A model generated the notes under the pieces. That model saw nothing but the letters and a program-made list of their open reading frames with translations, was not told the origin of the DNA and did no database searches. DNA of 64,000 nt from Sporosarcina sp. FSL K6-3457 (GTDB lineage: Bacteria > Bacillota > Bacilli > Bacillales_A > Planococcaceae), in contig NZ_JBBOWX010000001.1 of NCBI RefSeq assembly GCF_038007285.1, positions 2,187,501 to 2,251,500 on the forward strand, written 5' to 3'. Each line of letters starts with the position of its first letter. Within the stretch, counting starts at the first letter, position 1. Shown one piece after another: positions 9,204 to 18,043 of the stretch. A program made the translations under genes and the position numbers.

Positions 9204-10007
9204 TTGATTTTATTTACATCTGATTTAGATCGTACCTTAATTTATTCGGAAAGTATGATGAAAAAATATCCTATCAATGATACAGTTATGGCAATTGAGT
9301 ATAAAGAAGATGAAATAATTTCTTTTATGTCGCAGCAATCAATGGAACTGCTCAAACAGTTCCACGAAAAAAATTTATTTGTGCCTGTTACTACACGAGC
9401 GATTTATCAATATGAACGAATTGTCGCTTTTCAACAATGGATTCAACCGAAATATGCCATCATGAGTAATGGCGGAACTATTTTAATAGATGGAAAACCA
9501 GATGCTGAATGGAGTCAGTTGATTCGAGAAAAGATAACCACAACATCTCTTCCCAAAGAAGATATGTTACAACTTTTTGCTGAAATTCGAAATGAAAATT
9601 GGGTAGGAAAAGAATATTATATTGATGAGTTATTTTATATGTTTCCTGTCAATCGACAATGCATTCCGTATCAAGAGCTTAAAGGATTTGAAAAAAGAAT
9701 CCTGAAAATTGGCTGGAGAATGTTTCTTCACGGTAGAAAACTATATGTCCTTCCTATCCAATTAAACAAAGCATTTGCAGTTACCCATTTGAAAAATTAC
9801 GTGGATTACGACATGCATATCGCTGCGGGAGATTCACTAATGGATTACGAGATGCTGATACAAGCCGCGATTGGCTATAGTCCCCCGCATGGTGAAATAT
9901 TTGAGAAGCAGGGACTTGATCCGAAGGTGACCTGGCTAAAGGAACACGGTGCTGCATCGGCGGAAGAATTACTGAGTCATCTGTTGGCAATGACAATGAA
10001 GATTTAA
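9204..10007 (+). CDS. HAD-superfamily phosphatase of the Ter metabolite module
   Basis: HAD hydrolase with FTSDLDRTLI as motif I (DxDxT nucleophile loop), a Lys before motif IV (LNKAFAVTHLK) and motif IV GDSLMDYEML. The large alpha/beta cap between these resembles Cof/sucrose-phosphatase types. I start at TTG 9204, placing the nucleophile at the very N-terminus as usual and leaving AAAGG about 11 bases upstream. An ATG at 9162 would overlap the previous gene by 28 bases and add 14 residues, and remains possible. In this pathway it probably removes a phosphate from a ribosylated intermediate. Confidence 0.8.
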   Translation: MILFTSDLDRTLIYSESMMKKYPINDTVMAIEYKEDEIISFMSQQSMELLKQFHEKNLFVPVTTRAIYQYERIVAFQQWIQPKYAIMSNGGTILIDGKPDAEWSQLIREKITTTSLPKEDMLQLFAEIRNENWVGKEYYIDELFYMFPVNRQCIPYQELKGFEKRILKIGWRMFLHGRKLYVLPIQLNKAFAVTHLKNYVDYDMHIAAGDSLMDYEMLIQAAIGYSPPHGEIFEKQGLDPKVTWLKEHGAASAEELLSHLLAMTMKI

Positions 10008-10019
10008 AGGAGATTTCCT

Positions 10020-11078
10020 ATGGTGCTTAATATTTGGTTTAATCGATGGTTTTCAACGGTAGCGCACTACATGGAGATGATACGAAATAATCCAGATCAA
10101 CAAGCATTTGTGATTTATGGCACACATCCCAATCCTGATACAGTGTATTTAAAAAATAGTGATGTAGCGCTTACGGAACCCGATATCTATGGCGAAGAAT
10201 ATGTGCAGTTTTGTTTAGAATTTTGTCGACAATACAGTATTGATATCTTCGTCCCGCGAAAGGAAAACGTGCTAATTTCACAGAATCTCTCTTTATTTGA
10301 AGCAATGGGTGTCAAAGTATTAGTATGTCCGGATGGAGACTTGATGGCGCTGATGGACAATAAGGCGGCTATGTACCAATCCTTGGAGAAGCATAACGAA
10401 GCAGGTCATTCGATTGTGACTATACCGAAGTACCGAGTTGTCAATCATGCGGATGCTTTTAAGGATGCTTATCAGGAGCTATCAAGTGATGGTGGCCGAC
10501 TGTGCATCAAGCCGATAGTTGGAGAAGGAGCAAGTGGGTTTCGTATTTTAGATGATGAGGCGGATACTATTTCGTTTCTATTTAATACGGCTAATTCTCA
10601 AAAGATATCCTTTGCAACAGCCTATAAAATACTGCAAAAACAAGATCGTTTTCCAGATTTAATGATTCTTGAGTATTTAGATGGCTATGAGTATAGCATT
10701 GATTGCCTAGCAGGAGCTGATGGCACCTTACATATTGCTATTCCTAGAAAGAAAGGGATAGGCAGAATTCGTGAAATCGAACATAACGAAGAGTTGCTGC
10801 TAATTGCGCGTCAAATGGCCGAACATTATAAAATTCCTTTTGTTTTCAATATTCAAGTGAAATACAAAAATGGTGTTGCCAAGCTATTGGAGGTTAACCC
10901 GCGGATGAGTGGAGGCTTGCATATTAGTTGCCTTGCTGGTGTGAATATACCTTACTTTGCAATTAAGTTGCTGCTGGGCGGAACACTTGAAGCGCTGCGT
11001 CCGAATTACGGTGTGAAAGCGACTTATATTGAACAGCCTATTATTTTATCTGAAGGGAGAGCTTTGAGTAATCGTTAA
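10020..11078 (+). CDS. ATP-grasp ligase of the Ter metabolite module
   Basis: 352 residues, with an N-terminal pre-ATP-grasp domain (about 1-110), then a central ATP-binding domain with the flexible loop IKPIVGEGASGFRIL and the metal-binding end motif LLEVNPRMSGGLH. EYLDGYEYSIDCLAG is the strand that contacts the nucleotide. Such enzymes activate a carboxylate as acyl-phosphate and couple it to an amine or similar group. It is the last of five co-directional genes with gaps of 12 bases or less, behind the ribosome binding site AAAGGAG, and it ends before a terminator. Its substrates are unknown. Confidence 0.87.
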   Translation: MVLNIWFNRWFSTVAHYMEMIRNNPDQQAFVIYGTHPNPDTVYLKNSDVALTEPDIYGEEYVQFCLEFCRQYSIDIFVPRKENVLISQNLSLFEAMGVKVLVCPDGDLMALMDNKAAMYQSLEKHNEAGHSIVTIPKYRVVNHADAFKDAYQELSSDGGRLCIKPIVGEGASGFRILDDEADTISFLFNTANSQKISFATAYKILQKQDRFPDLMILEYLDGYEYSIDCLAGADGTLHIAIPRKKGIGRIREIEHNEELLLIARQMAEHYKIPFVFNIQVKYKNGVAKLLEVNPRMSGGLHISCLAGVNIPYFAIKLLLGGTLEALRPNYGVKATYIEQPIILSEGRALSNR

Positions 11079-11180
11079 AATGAATCTGTAATCCGTGAAT
11101 AATTCAGTTAAAACAGCTATACTATAGAGGCTGAATAAATAATTCGATTTTTTTCGTCTATTGAACTCCGTCATAGTGGA

Positions 11181-11225
11181 GCCCCTTGGTATGGTCGTCT
11201 ATGACACTGCCCAGGGGTTTTATTT
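11181..11225 (+). terminator. Terminator after the metabolite operon
   Basis: CCCCTTGG pairs with CCCAGGGG (one mismatch) around a 20-nt loop, followed by a T-rich tract. It ends the five-gene unit and isolates it from yceG. Confidence 0.65.
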
Positions 11226-11227
11226 TT

Positions 11228-11266
11228 ATAAAGCCTCCGGACATAATCACCCCTAGGCGTGATTGA
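11228..11266 (+). repeat. Dispersed hairpin repeat, short copy
   Basis: Carries the two ends of the element seen in full at 14852-15041: ATAAAGCCTCCGGA joined directly to an inverted repeat (AATCACCCC-TA-GGCGTGATT, one mismatch). The middle is missing, so this looks like a deletion derivative. It sits between the ATP-grasp terminator and yceG. Confidence 0.6.
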
Positions 11267-11295
11267 TCTTAACTTAGCGGAAAGGAGAGCGTTAG

Positions 11296-12921
11296 GTGAG
11301 CAATTTACAAATAGAACCTATTTTGTATACTTCAACAACTGATTGGTTGGCGCTATTTCTTGCCACTACCCGGGAGCGGCCGTCCTATTTAGTCGACGAC
11401 TCGACTTTTCGGTTTAACCGAATAGGCCTTCGTGTATTAGGAACACCTTTAGTTGAGGATGAATATTACAATTCCTTATTTGATATGAATAATAAGTCAT
11501 TCATCCATGTCTTAAGTGAAGAATTAGATAAAACGATTGACAATGAAGATTTTCAAGCGATACAGGAAATTCTGAAGATGCATCAAAAAGAACCTAAGGG
11601 CTTATCGATTAACCGGCTAATTGCCTTTATGTATGGTAAAAACTTGATACCGAAGCACAAGGACGCTGGAATTAACCGGCATGTACAGCTATCTACAATA
11701 AAGGTCGTCAATCATTTTCAACAGCAACAAAATAGTGGATTACAGTCACCTGAATTCCGTAGATTTTTGATTGATATTGTCAAGTGGTTAAAAAATCACT
11801 GGGAGAAGTGGTCTGCATCTCTTACAATTGGGGAGGATTTCCCGAAAGTTGTCTGGTATGGGGAATTATCTACTAGCCAGAAATATTTTTTGCTATTGTT
11901 AATGGAATTCGGGTGTGATGTCCTTATTTTTCATCCGGGAGCGGAAGACTTATTTGCAGAAGTAGATCCAAATAACCAATTTTCTGTCGTCTACAGCTAT
12001 CCAGATAAAGGAGAATTGCAACCATTTCCAACGAAAATTAGAGACCGCGAAACAACAGTAGCCTATCGTGCCAATAAACAGCTGGAGAAAATGATGAACG
12101 ATCATCAATCGGGTGTCTTTAAGCCATGGCAGCTTAGAGAGTATATTCCGGCTGCGCTTACATTGCGTATGACCTATGATGATGTTTTTATTTATTCAAA
12201 AGAAAAGGCAATGATTCGACCAGATTTCAAAATTGAAGAAGATCGTGTCACGATTCCTGTTGTTTTTGCGAAAATACAAGGTGTATCGAGTGATCGAGCC
12301 GATTATTGGCAGCGTATGCATCAATTAACAAGTGACAAGCATGCGTTGTCGATTCTCCAATTCCCGTATGCGAAAACATCGAAGGCAAATTATCATTTTC
12401 ACTATCAGCACTCATTAGATCGGGATGGTACATTATTACCAGAAAAAATGGTGAAAAGTAATTGGTGGCGATACGGACATTTATATGCAGGTTTACAAAA
12501 TGCGATTGCTTACACGATAAAAGAATGCTGCGAACACCCTAAACTTATTAAGTTAGATCATGAATCAACGTACGATTTGCAGTTGTTCATTTTTAAACAA
12601 GCAAGTATGCTTCCAGAAGAAATCCTACAATTACTACAAGGATTTGATTATTCACAAGAAGTACCTCGACTTATGCTGTATAATATGGAAACCAATGGTT
12701 CACCGTCTCGTGAAGATGCGGCCTTACTCTTATTTCTTAATCGTTTTGGAGTGGATATTATTCTCTATAATCCAGCCGGCCATACAGATATTGAAGAATA
12801 TATAGACCCGGCCAATTACGACGTCCATTGGTTAGAGGATATGGTATTTGGGCAAGAATTCCAGGCCTATCAACCAAAAGAACAATCGATATTCAAGAAA
12901 TTTATTAAGAATATTTTTTAA
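11296..12921 (+). CDS. yceG: YceG-family component of the Ter locus
   Basis: A 541-residue protein of the YceG family, annotated by domain databases as a putative component of the Ter biosynthetic module. The GTG start has AAAGGAG nine bases upstream. The protein looks like two related halves: each has a segment resembling the other, L.LMEFGCDVLIFHPGAEDLF at about 201-220 and LLFLNRFGVDIILYNPAGHTDIE at about 478-500. No membrane segment or known catalytic motif is evident. In B. subtilis yceG lies directly after yceF; here five biosynthetic genes lie between them. Confidence 0.85.
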   Translation: MSNLQIEPILYTSTTDWLALFLATTRERPSYLVDDSTFRFNRIGLRVLGTPLVEDEYYNSLFDMNNKSFIHVLSEELDKTIDNEDFQAIQEILKMHQKEPKGLSINRLIAFMYGKNLIPKHKDAGINRHVQLSTIKVVNHFQQQQNSGLQSPEFRRFLIDIVKWLKNHWEKWSASLTIGEDFPKVVWYGELSTSQKYFLLLLMEFGCDVLIFHPGAEDLFAEVDPNNQFSVVYSYPDKGELQPFPTKIRDRETTVAYRANKQLEKMMNDHQSGVFKPWQLREYIPAALTLRMTYDDVFIYSKEKAMIRPDFKIEEDRVTIPVVFAKIQGVSSDRADYWQRMHQLTSDKHALSILQFPYAKTSKANYHFHYQHSLDRDGTLLPEKMVKSNWWRYGHLYAGLQNAIAYTIKECCEHPKLIKLDHESTYDLQLFIFKQASMLPEEILQLLQGFDYSQEVPRLMLYNMETNGSPSREDAALLLFLNRFGVDIILYNPAGHTDIEEYIDPANYDVHWLEDMVFGQEFQAYQPKEQSIFKKFIKNIF

Positions 12922-13029
12922 TGATTATTATATATGTTATACATATATATTTAGCGGGGGTGCAAATTGGCGCCGTCGCGGATTCAATAAAGTTTTGTAT
13001 TTCAATTTAAGTAGATGGGGGATTTTACA

Positions 13030-14109
13030 ATGACAATGCCAGTAGCACTTCAAAAAAATGAGTTAAATGAACAATCTGCTAACGAATTACGACTTCAACT
13101 ACGCCAAGAACCACAAGTATTACAAATTGTGAGCAAAATGGATGTTAGAGATCAAACGGAATTACTGTCGCTTGGTCGAGAGCCAGCAGAGCGATTATCT
13201 CGTTTTTCAGATCGTATTCTGAATACAATGATGGTATCGAAATTAGATGACTCTGGTGAATTACTGAATCAATTAGAAAAACTGATGAAGCGATTTGATC
13301 GCAATGAAATTACGAAAGACCCAGGCTTTTTCGATAAGTTGTTTAAACGTGCCAAGCAACAAGCGGAAGCGATGTTTAAAAAGTACCAGACATTGGGCGG
13401 TGAAATTGAAAAGATTCATGGGCAATTTGCTATCATAGAAGAAGAATTAAAGAAATCGAATCGTGAGTTGGAAGGACTTTATGCTGAAGATGTTGAATAT
13501 TATTTTGAATTAGAAAAATATGTAGTCGCCGCAGAAATCAAGCTTGAAGAGGTTATGCAAACATTAATTCCACAATGTCAGCAAAAGGTAGACAGTGGAG
13601 ACCAAATGGCTCGTATGGAGTTAGAAAATTTAGTGGCTGTTAAGGAATTATTGGAACGTAAAATTGATGATTTAGAAAAGGCGCGTATGGTAGCCGTCAT
13701 TGCTGCTCCGCAAATTAAAACAATGCAAAGAGGGAACAATGATTTGGTCGCAAAAATCAATAGTGCCTTCGTGACAACCATTCCGATTTTTAAAATGGGC
13801 ATCATTAATACGGTCAGCGCTAAACGTCAAAAAGTACATTCAGATTCTTTAAATGCTTTTGAAGATCGGGCCAATCAGATGTTGCAAGATGTGACAAGTG
13901 ACATTATGAAGCAGAGCGTTGAAATTGCGCAACGTTCAGGTAGCTCAAGTATTAAAATGGAAACGATTGAAAATATGTGGGATACGATTGTTTCGGGAAT
14001 TGATGAATATAAAAAAGTAAAAGAAGAACAATCTATGCAACGTATCGAAGATCGTAAGCGCTTGGAAACCCTTCGGGAAGATGCGAAAAAAGTATTATCT
14101 ATGAATTGA
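13030..14109 (+). CDS. yceH: TelA-like toxic anion resistance protein (YceH)
   Basis: A 359-residue TelA/KlaA-family protein. It is nearly all helical and heptad-rich (for example EELKKSNRELEGLYAEDVEYYFELEKYV), with no membrane span. Members are linked to tellurite and to antimicrobial or cell-wall stress resistance; their biochemical role is unknown. I choose ATG 13030, eight bases after GGGGG, over ATG 13015, which begins inside the ribosome binding region. It follows yceG, as in B. subtilis, and leads into two small genes. Confidence 0.9.
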   Translation: MTMPVALQKNELNEQSANELRLQLRQEPQVLQIVSKMDVRDQTELLSLGREPAERLSRFSDRILNTMMVSKLDDSGELLNQLEKLMKRFDRNEITKDPGFFDKLFKRAKQQAEAMFKKYQTLGGEIEKIHGQFAIIEEELKKSNRELEGLYAEDVEYYFELEKYVVAAEIKLEEVMQTLIPQCQQKVDSGDQMARMELENLVAVKELLERKIDDLEKARMVAVIAAPQIKTMQRGNNDLVAKINSAFVTTIPIFKMGIINTVSAKRQKVHSDSLNAFEDRANQMLQDVTSDIMKQSVEIAQRSGSSSIKMETIENMWDTIVSGIDEYKKVKEEQSMQRIEDRKRLETLREDAKKVLSMN

Positions 14110-14152
14110 TTGAAATTCGGGTATAATAAAAGAAACAATGGGGGGATATACG

Positions 14153-14326
14153 ATGACTGAACAGAAAAAAATGAGTTTAAAAGAAGCGATTCAAAAACAG
14201 TTAGAAGCTAAGAAGAATAATACGGCTACTAACAATGTTAAAGGAAACGCAGCATCATCTGCAAAAAAAATGCAAAGTCAACAAGCTAAAAAAGTAAGTA
14301 GTGCACGTCGTAAAATGGGTTCATAA
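14153..14326 (+). CDS. Small basic protein of unknown function in the Ter locus
   Basis: 57 residues starting MTEQKKMSLKEAIQKQLEAK. ATG 14153 is preceded by GGGGGG at a good distance; an upstream ATG at 14138 falls in the ribosome binding region. The composition is dominated by Lys, Ala, Gln, Ser and Asn, with a predicted helix at the N-terminus and a low-complexity basic tail (QQAKKVSSARRKMGS). A TATAAT box lies at 14122-14127, so it may also have its own promoter. No family recognised. Its place between yceH and a HEAT protein suggests an accessory role in the stress system. Confidence 0.75.
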   Translation: MTEQKKMSLKEAIQKQLEAKKNNTATNNVKGNAASSAKKMQSQQAKKVSSARRKMGS

Positions 14327-14375
14327 ATAGTACGTTATGTAGCTGGAAAAGCGAATTAGAAGGAGAATGGAATCT

Positions 14376-14813
14376 TTGTCAATAAAAAATGAATTACCAC
14401 CAAACTATGAGGAATTAAAAAAAGCGATTAACCGCACATCCAATTGGAGAGAGCGTTTAGATGCGATCGAAGAATTAGGACAATGGAAGCATAAGCGCGT
14501 AATCGACATGCTCGTTTATAGAATGAACAATGATGCGGTCTATAAAGTACAAGAATCTGCTTATCGCCAACTTAAAAAGTTTGGTGAGGATGTACAATTA
14601 CCAGCAAGAAATGAACATGAATTGATCAAAGATGCTAACAAAGTATGGTCGAGAATCAAAAAAAGCTTGCCGGCTGATCATACGTACGAAGACTTCAAAG
14701 AAAAATTAAAAAAAATGAGACTAGACTTATATGACACGTACGAAGGCGATAAGGGTGCTGAGTTTGATCAGTGGCTCGAAAAAACGTGGGCATCAGCGGC
14801 AACAAGAAGATAA
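14376..14813 (+). CDS. HEAT-repeat protein at the end of the Ter locus
   Basis: About 145 residues. The segment NWRERLDAIEELGQWKHKRVIDMLVYRMNNDAVYKVQESAYRQLKKFG is a pair of HEAT-like helices (quoted here only as residues about 24-71 from the upstream ATG), followed by a charged helical C-terminus. TTG 14376 is nine bases after AAGGAGA; the in-frame ATG 14367 is too close to that site but cannot be excluded. HEAT repeats serve as protein-binding surfaces, so an adaptor role is likely. It is the last gene before a strong terminator. Confidence 0.8.
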   Translation: MSIKNELPPNYEELKKAINRTSNWRERLDAIEELGQWKHKRVIDMLVYRMNNDAVYKVQESAYRQLKKFGEDVQLPARNEHELIKDANKVWSRIKKSLPADHTYEDFKEKLKKMRLDLYDTYEGDKGAEFDQWLEKTWASAATRR

Positions 14814-14820
14814 TAAAAAT

Positions 14821-14850
14821 GCCAGTCTCAATAATGAGGCTGGCATTTTT
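14821..14850 (+). terminator. Terminator closing the Ter locus
   Basis: The 10-bp stem GCCAGTCTCA / TGAGGCTGGC (one G-U pair) has a 4-nt loop and is followed by TTTTT. Confidence 0.9.
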
Positions 14851-14851
14851 A

Positions 14852-15041
14852 TATCTAGGTTCAGCAGGTGTTCAAGCCTCTGCTGAACCTAGATAAAGCT
14901 TCCGGCGGATTCACGGATTTTTAGGGGAACTTAAGAAGGCAGTCTAAGTACGCGACGTCCTGTCGCAACGACTGCATGACCTACTCCTGTAGGCCCCCAG
15001 GCTCGAAAAAATCCGGACGCAATCACGCCAAGGCGTGATTG
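14852..15041 (+). repeat. Dispersed hairpin repeat, full-length copy
   Basis: It begins with a long hairpin (14852-14894; arms of about 16 bp reading TATCTAGGTTCAGCAG), continues through AAAGCTTCCGGCGGAT and an AGGGGAAC block, and ends in a perfect 10-bp inverted repeat around AA (15020-15041). The same start and end modules recur at 11228-11266 and 56010-56139. It contains no open reading frame and lies between convergent genes. Confidence 0.7.
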
Positions 15042-15044
15042 GTA

Positions 15045-15950
15045 TTATAAAATATGATGATCAATTTTTAAAATAAGTTCAGCAATTTCAGGTTTACTAA
15101 TCTGATCGACGGCACCAACTTGGTCGCCTTTATGACGTAAATCGTCAGTGATTAAGCTTGAGAAAATCACAACCGGTAATTTTGATAACACGGGATGAGT
15201 TTTGATTTTTTTAGTTAGGTGATGACCATCCATTTGTGGCATTTCGATATCTGTAATAACAAATTGCACATGATTACTAATGTCGCCACCCCTTGTGACA
15301 AGTTCTTCTAAATAATCAAATGCTTCTCGACCATTTTCGAAAAACTCAAGATTGACATAGCCTGCTTCAGCCAAAGTGTCGGCTAATAGCCTACGAAGTA
15401 GTGGGGAGTCTTCTGCGATGACAATTTTCTTATCGGAACGTTCACGTTTACCCAATTTTTTCACAGCATCGATATTAATGCCAGTGTCTGGGTTAATGTC
15501 TAGAACAATTTTTTCAAAATCAAGGAGTAAAATCATTTGCCCTTGATATTTAATGACGCCAATGATTTGTGAATTACCTCCCTGATACATTTCAGAAGGT
15601 TTTTCAATTTGCTCCCAAGAAATTCTGTGAATTTGTGATACGCTGTCTACATGAAAAACAACAGTCTGCTTATTAAATTCAGCAACAATAAATTTTTGTT
15701 CAGCACTGCGATTATCTGTAGACAGGCCTAGTACTTTAACCATGTCAACAACAGGTAAAACTTCACCGCGTAGTTGAATAATACCTTCTACATTTGGGTG
15801 AGCATGTGGGATAAATGTAATCGGAATCGGTTGGATAATCTCTTTCACTTTAATGACATTGATTCCAAATACGCTGTTACCTACTTCGAATTCAACAATT
15901 TCAAGTTCGTTGGTACCACTTTCTAGTAAAATTCCTTTATGATCTTGCAT
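15045..15950 (-). CDS. cheV: Chemotaxis coupling protein CheV
   Basis: 301 residues. The N-terminal CheW-like domain (about 10-155; EVGNSVFGINVIKVKEII, IIQLRGEVLPVVDM) couples receptors to CheA. The C-terminal response-regulator receiver domain (about 173-300) has IVIAEDSPLLRR, the phospho-acceptor Asp in VITDIEMPQMDG, and Lys in the QISKPE motif. CheV supports adaptation in Bacillus chemotaxis. The ribosome binding site AAGGAGATGACTTC precedes the ATG. It is a lone chemotaxis gene here, and an extended -10 (TGATACAAT; 15985-15993 on the minus strand) lies about 35 bp upstream of the start. Confidence 0.95.
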   Translation of the reverse strand: MQDHKGILLESGTNELEIVEFEVGNSVFGINVIKVKEIIQPIPITFIPHAHPNVEGIIQLRGEVLPVVDMVKVLGLSTDNRSAEQKFIVAEFNKQTVVFHVDSVSQIHRISWEQIEKPSEMYQGGNSQIIGVIKYQGQMILLLDFEKIVLDINPDTGINIDAVKKLGKRERSDKKIVIAEDSPLLRRLLADTLAEAGYVNLEFFENGREAFDYLEELVTRGGDISNHVQFVITDIEMPQMDGHHLTKKIKTHPVLSKLPVVIFSSLITDDLRHKGDQVGAVDQISKPEIAELILKIDHHIL

Positions 15951-16149
15951 GAAGTCATCTCCTTCATCTAACGTTAGTAATTCGATTGTATCATGAAATG
16001 GCTAATTATCCTATACTGTGTGTGTAGGTCTCTTGTACTCAACTAAAATGGAATAGAGGATAGTATACATATGATTATAAATCAAGTGTCAAATTTTGAA
16101 CTTTTTAACCGGGGCTTCACATTTACTTCAACGATCAGAACAATTTTCT

Positions 16150-16178
16150 TTGTCTTAGGGGACAAGTAATAGTAAAAT
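16150..16178 (+). promoter_or_regulatory. Sigma-A promoter for ctaB
   Basis: TTGTCT (16150-16155) and TAAAAT (16173-16178) are 17 bp apart, about 85 bp upstream of the heme O synthase start. The rest of the 311-bp gap between cheV and ctaB holds the divergent cheV promoter and nothing else I recognise. Confidence 0.5.
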
Positions 16179-16261
16179 GAATACAAGCATGTCAGTGTTC
16201 CGTGATTTTGTGCATTCATTACACTGGAAAACATCTGGCGTTTTTGAGGAGAGAAAAATAG

Positions 16262-17203
16262 ATGACTAAAGTTATAATGCCTTCTCAGCAGAAGGTAGAG
16301 AAAGCTACATTATCGAATGAGCGAACGCTAGCTACCAAAATTGCTGATCTAAAATCACTGTTTAAAGGCGTTGTCTTAATTGCGAATGTTTTACCTGTCC
16401 TTACTGGATTTTGGTTAGCGTTACATTTTTCCAATACGACGCTTGGGGCTAACTGGGATGTCTTTTTGCTCGCAATGGTAGGAAGCACACTTGTAATGGC
16501 TGGTGCGTTGATTCTAAATAATTGGTATGACGTCGATATTGATACGGTCATGGAGCGAACAAAAAATCGTCCAACAGTTACAGGGAATATATCTTTGAAA
16601 ACAGTTTTGATATTAGGTCTTACCTTATCAGTCCTAGGTTTTATTGTGTTATTTTTTACAACGTTTGAAGCCGTGATCTACGCATTTATAGGATGGTTTG
16701 TCTATGTCATTTTGTATACAATGTGGTCGAAACGAAAATATACATTGAATACAGTTATCGGTAGTGTGTCGGGTGCAGTGACACCATTAATTGGCTGGAC
16801 AGCTATCGCGCCCGGCTATCATATTGTACCTATTGTACTAGCACTTATTTTATTTATTTGGCAAATGCCTCATACATTTGTCATTGCCATGAAGAAGTAT
16901 GATGAATATAAAGCGGCTAAAGTTGCGATGCTGCCAGTTGTTCGAGGATTTGCATTTACGAAACGGCAAATTGTCGTTTATGTGGCTTGTTTACTTCCAT
17001 TACCATTTTTGTTAGGATCACTTGGTACAGTTTTTCTTGTCATTGCGACTTTATTGAATGTAGGATGGCTGATCGCAAGTCTAACAGGGTTTACCACAAA
17101 AGATGATTTGAAGTGGGCGCATATGATGTTCCTTTTCTCAGTGAATTACGTAGCCATTTTATTTTTAGCAATGATTATTGTCACATTACCGATTTTCAAT
17201 TAA
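16262..17203 (+). CDS. ctaB: Heme O synthase (protoheme IX farnesyltransferase)
   Basis: A UbiA-superfamily membrane prenyltransferase that converts heme B plus farnesyl diphosphate to heme O, for aa3/caa3-type cytochrome oxidases. 313 residues with about nine hydrophobic helices. The first Asp-rich motif reads NNWYDVDIDTVMERTKNRP. The second loop region contains KKYDEYKAAKVAMLPVV; the Lys/Tyr/Asp pattern fits CyoE/CtaB. The ribosome binding site GAGGAG precedes the ATG. Cytochrome oxidase genes are not in this window, although cytochrome-assembly genes (ccdA, ccdC and a SCO1 homolog) occur near 51-54 kb. Confidence 0.92.
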   Translation: MTKVIMPSQQKVEKATLSNERTLATKIADLKSLFKGVVLIANVLPVLTGFWLALHFSNTTLGANWDVFLLAMVGSTLVMAGALILNNWYDVDIDTVMERTKNRPTVTGNISLKTVLILGLTLSVLGFIVLFFTTFEAVIYAFIGWFVYVILYTMWSKRKYTLNTVIGSVSGAVTPLIGWTAIAPGYHIVPIVLALILFIWQMPHTFVIAMKKYDEYKAAKVAMLPVVRGFAFTKRQIVVYVACLLPLPFLLGSLGTVFLVIATLLNVGWLIASLTGFTTKDDLKWAHMMFLFSVNYVAILFLAMIIVTLPIFN

Positions 17204-17223
17204 GTACAACCACTATAGAAGAC

Positions 17224-17263
17224 AAACTGAGTAAATCATTCCATTGATTTACTCAGTTTTTTT
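17224..17263 (+). terminator. Terminator after ctaB
   Basis: The 15-bp perfect stem AAACTGAGTAAATCA and its complement has a 6-nt loop and is followed by seven Ts. Confidence 0.93.
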
Positions 17264-17314
17264 GTCCTAATCCTTATTAAACATATATGAATTAAAAAAT
17301 AGTCTGAAAAATGA

Positions 17315-17343
17315 TTGACATTTATCCTTTTTCTCCTTACTGT
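17315..17343 (+). promoter_or_regulatory. Promoter for cysC
   Basis: Consensus TTGACA (17315-17320) and TACTGT (17338-17343) are 17 bp apart, 43 bp before the cysC start. Confidence 0.5.
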
Positions 17344-17386
17344 TAGAACATGTAAAGTAGATAACTGAAAATGAGGAGGAAAAGAA

Positions 17387-17986
17387 ATGGCAGCATCAAA
17401 AAATATTGTATGGCATGAGTCTGGGGTGACGAAAGAAAATCGTCAACAACAAAAAGGACATAAAAGTGCAATCCTTTGGTTTACAGGATTGTCTGGGTCA
17501 GGCAAATCAACGATTTCAGTCGCATTGGAAACAGCATTGCATACTAAAGGGTTTCATACGTATCGACTAGATGGCGATAATGTCCGTTTTGGTTTGAACA
17601 AGAATTTGGGTTTTAGCCCTGAGGACCGTACGGAAAATATTCGTAGAATTGGTGAAGTATCCAAGCTAATGGTCGATGCAGGTTTATTTACACTGACAGC
17701 ATTTATTTCACCATACCTAGAAGATCGGAACCAGGTGCGAGAACTTGTTGAAACAGATGAGTTTATCGAAATCTATGTGAAGGCTAGTTTAGAGACTTGT
17801 GAACAACGAGATCCAAAAGGGTTGTACAAGAAAGCCAGATTAGGCGAGATTAAAGGTTTTACGGGAATTGATGCACCCTATGAAGAACCGAGTCAACCTG
17901 AAATCGTCATTGACACTAACCAATTGAGTATTGAGACGTCTGTTGAGGTCATTATTGCTTATCTAAAAGATAATAATTATATTTAA
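17387..17986 (+). CDS. cysC: Adenylylsulfate (APS) kinase
   Basis: Phosphorylates APS to PAPS with ATP. 199 residues, typical for CysC. It has the Walker A motif [12 protein letters not shown] (about 31-42), the [20 protein letters not shown] substrate loop, and [12 protein letters not shown] near the C-terminus. GAGGAGG precedes the ATG. It has its own promoter and lies just upstream of the cysH operon, not inside it. Since CysH here looks like the iron-sulfur type that can reduce APS directly, CysC may also serve sulfation or a PAPS-using route. Confidence 0.95.
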   Translation: MAASKNIVWHESGVTKENRQQQKGHKSAILWFTGLSGSGKSTISVALETALHTKGFHTYRLDGDNVRFGLNKNLGFSPEDRTENIRRIGEVSKLMVDAGLFTLTAFISPYLEDRNQVRELVETDEFIEIYVKASLETCEQRDPKGLYKKARLGEIKGFTGIDAPYEEPSQPEIVIDTNQLSIETSVEVIIAYLKDNNYI

Positions 17987-18043
17987 AAGTAGCAATTATC
18001 GTAACGTTTATAGATGAAGGGCATAGAATACTTTAAAACCTAC

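Noticed and set aside
14119..14127. SigB promoter (GGGTAT) before the 57-aa gene
   Set aside because: No GTTTAA-like -35 at the proper distance; the sequence also reads as TATAAT of the sigma-A type.
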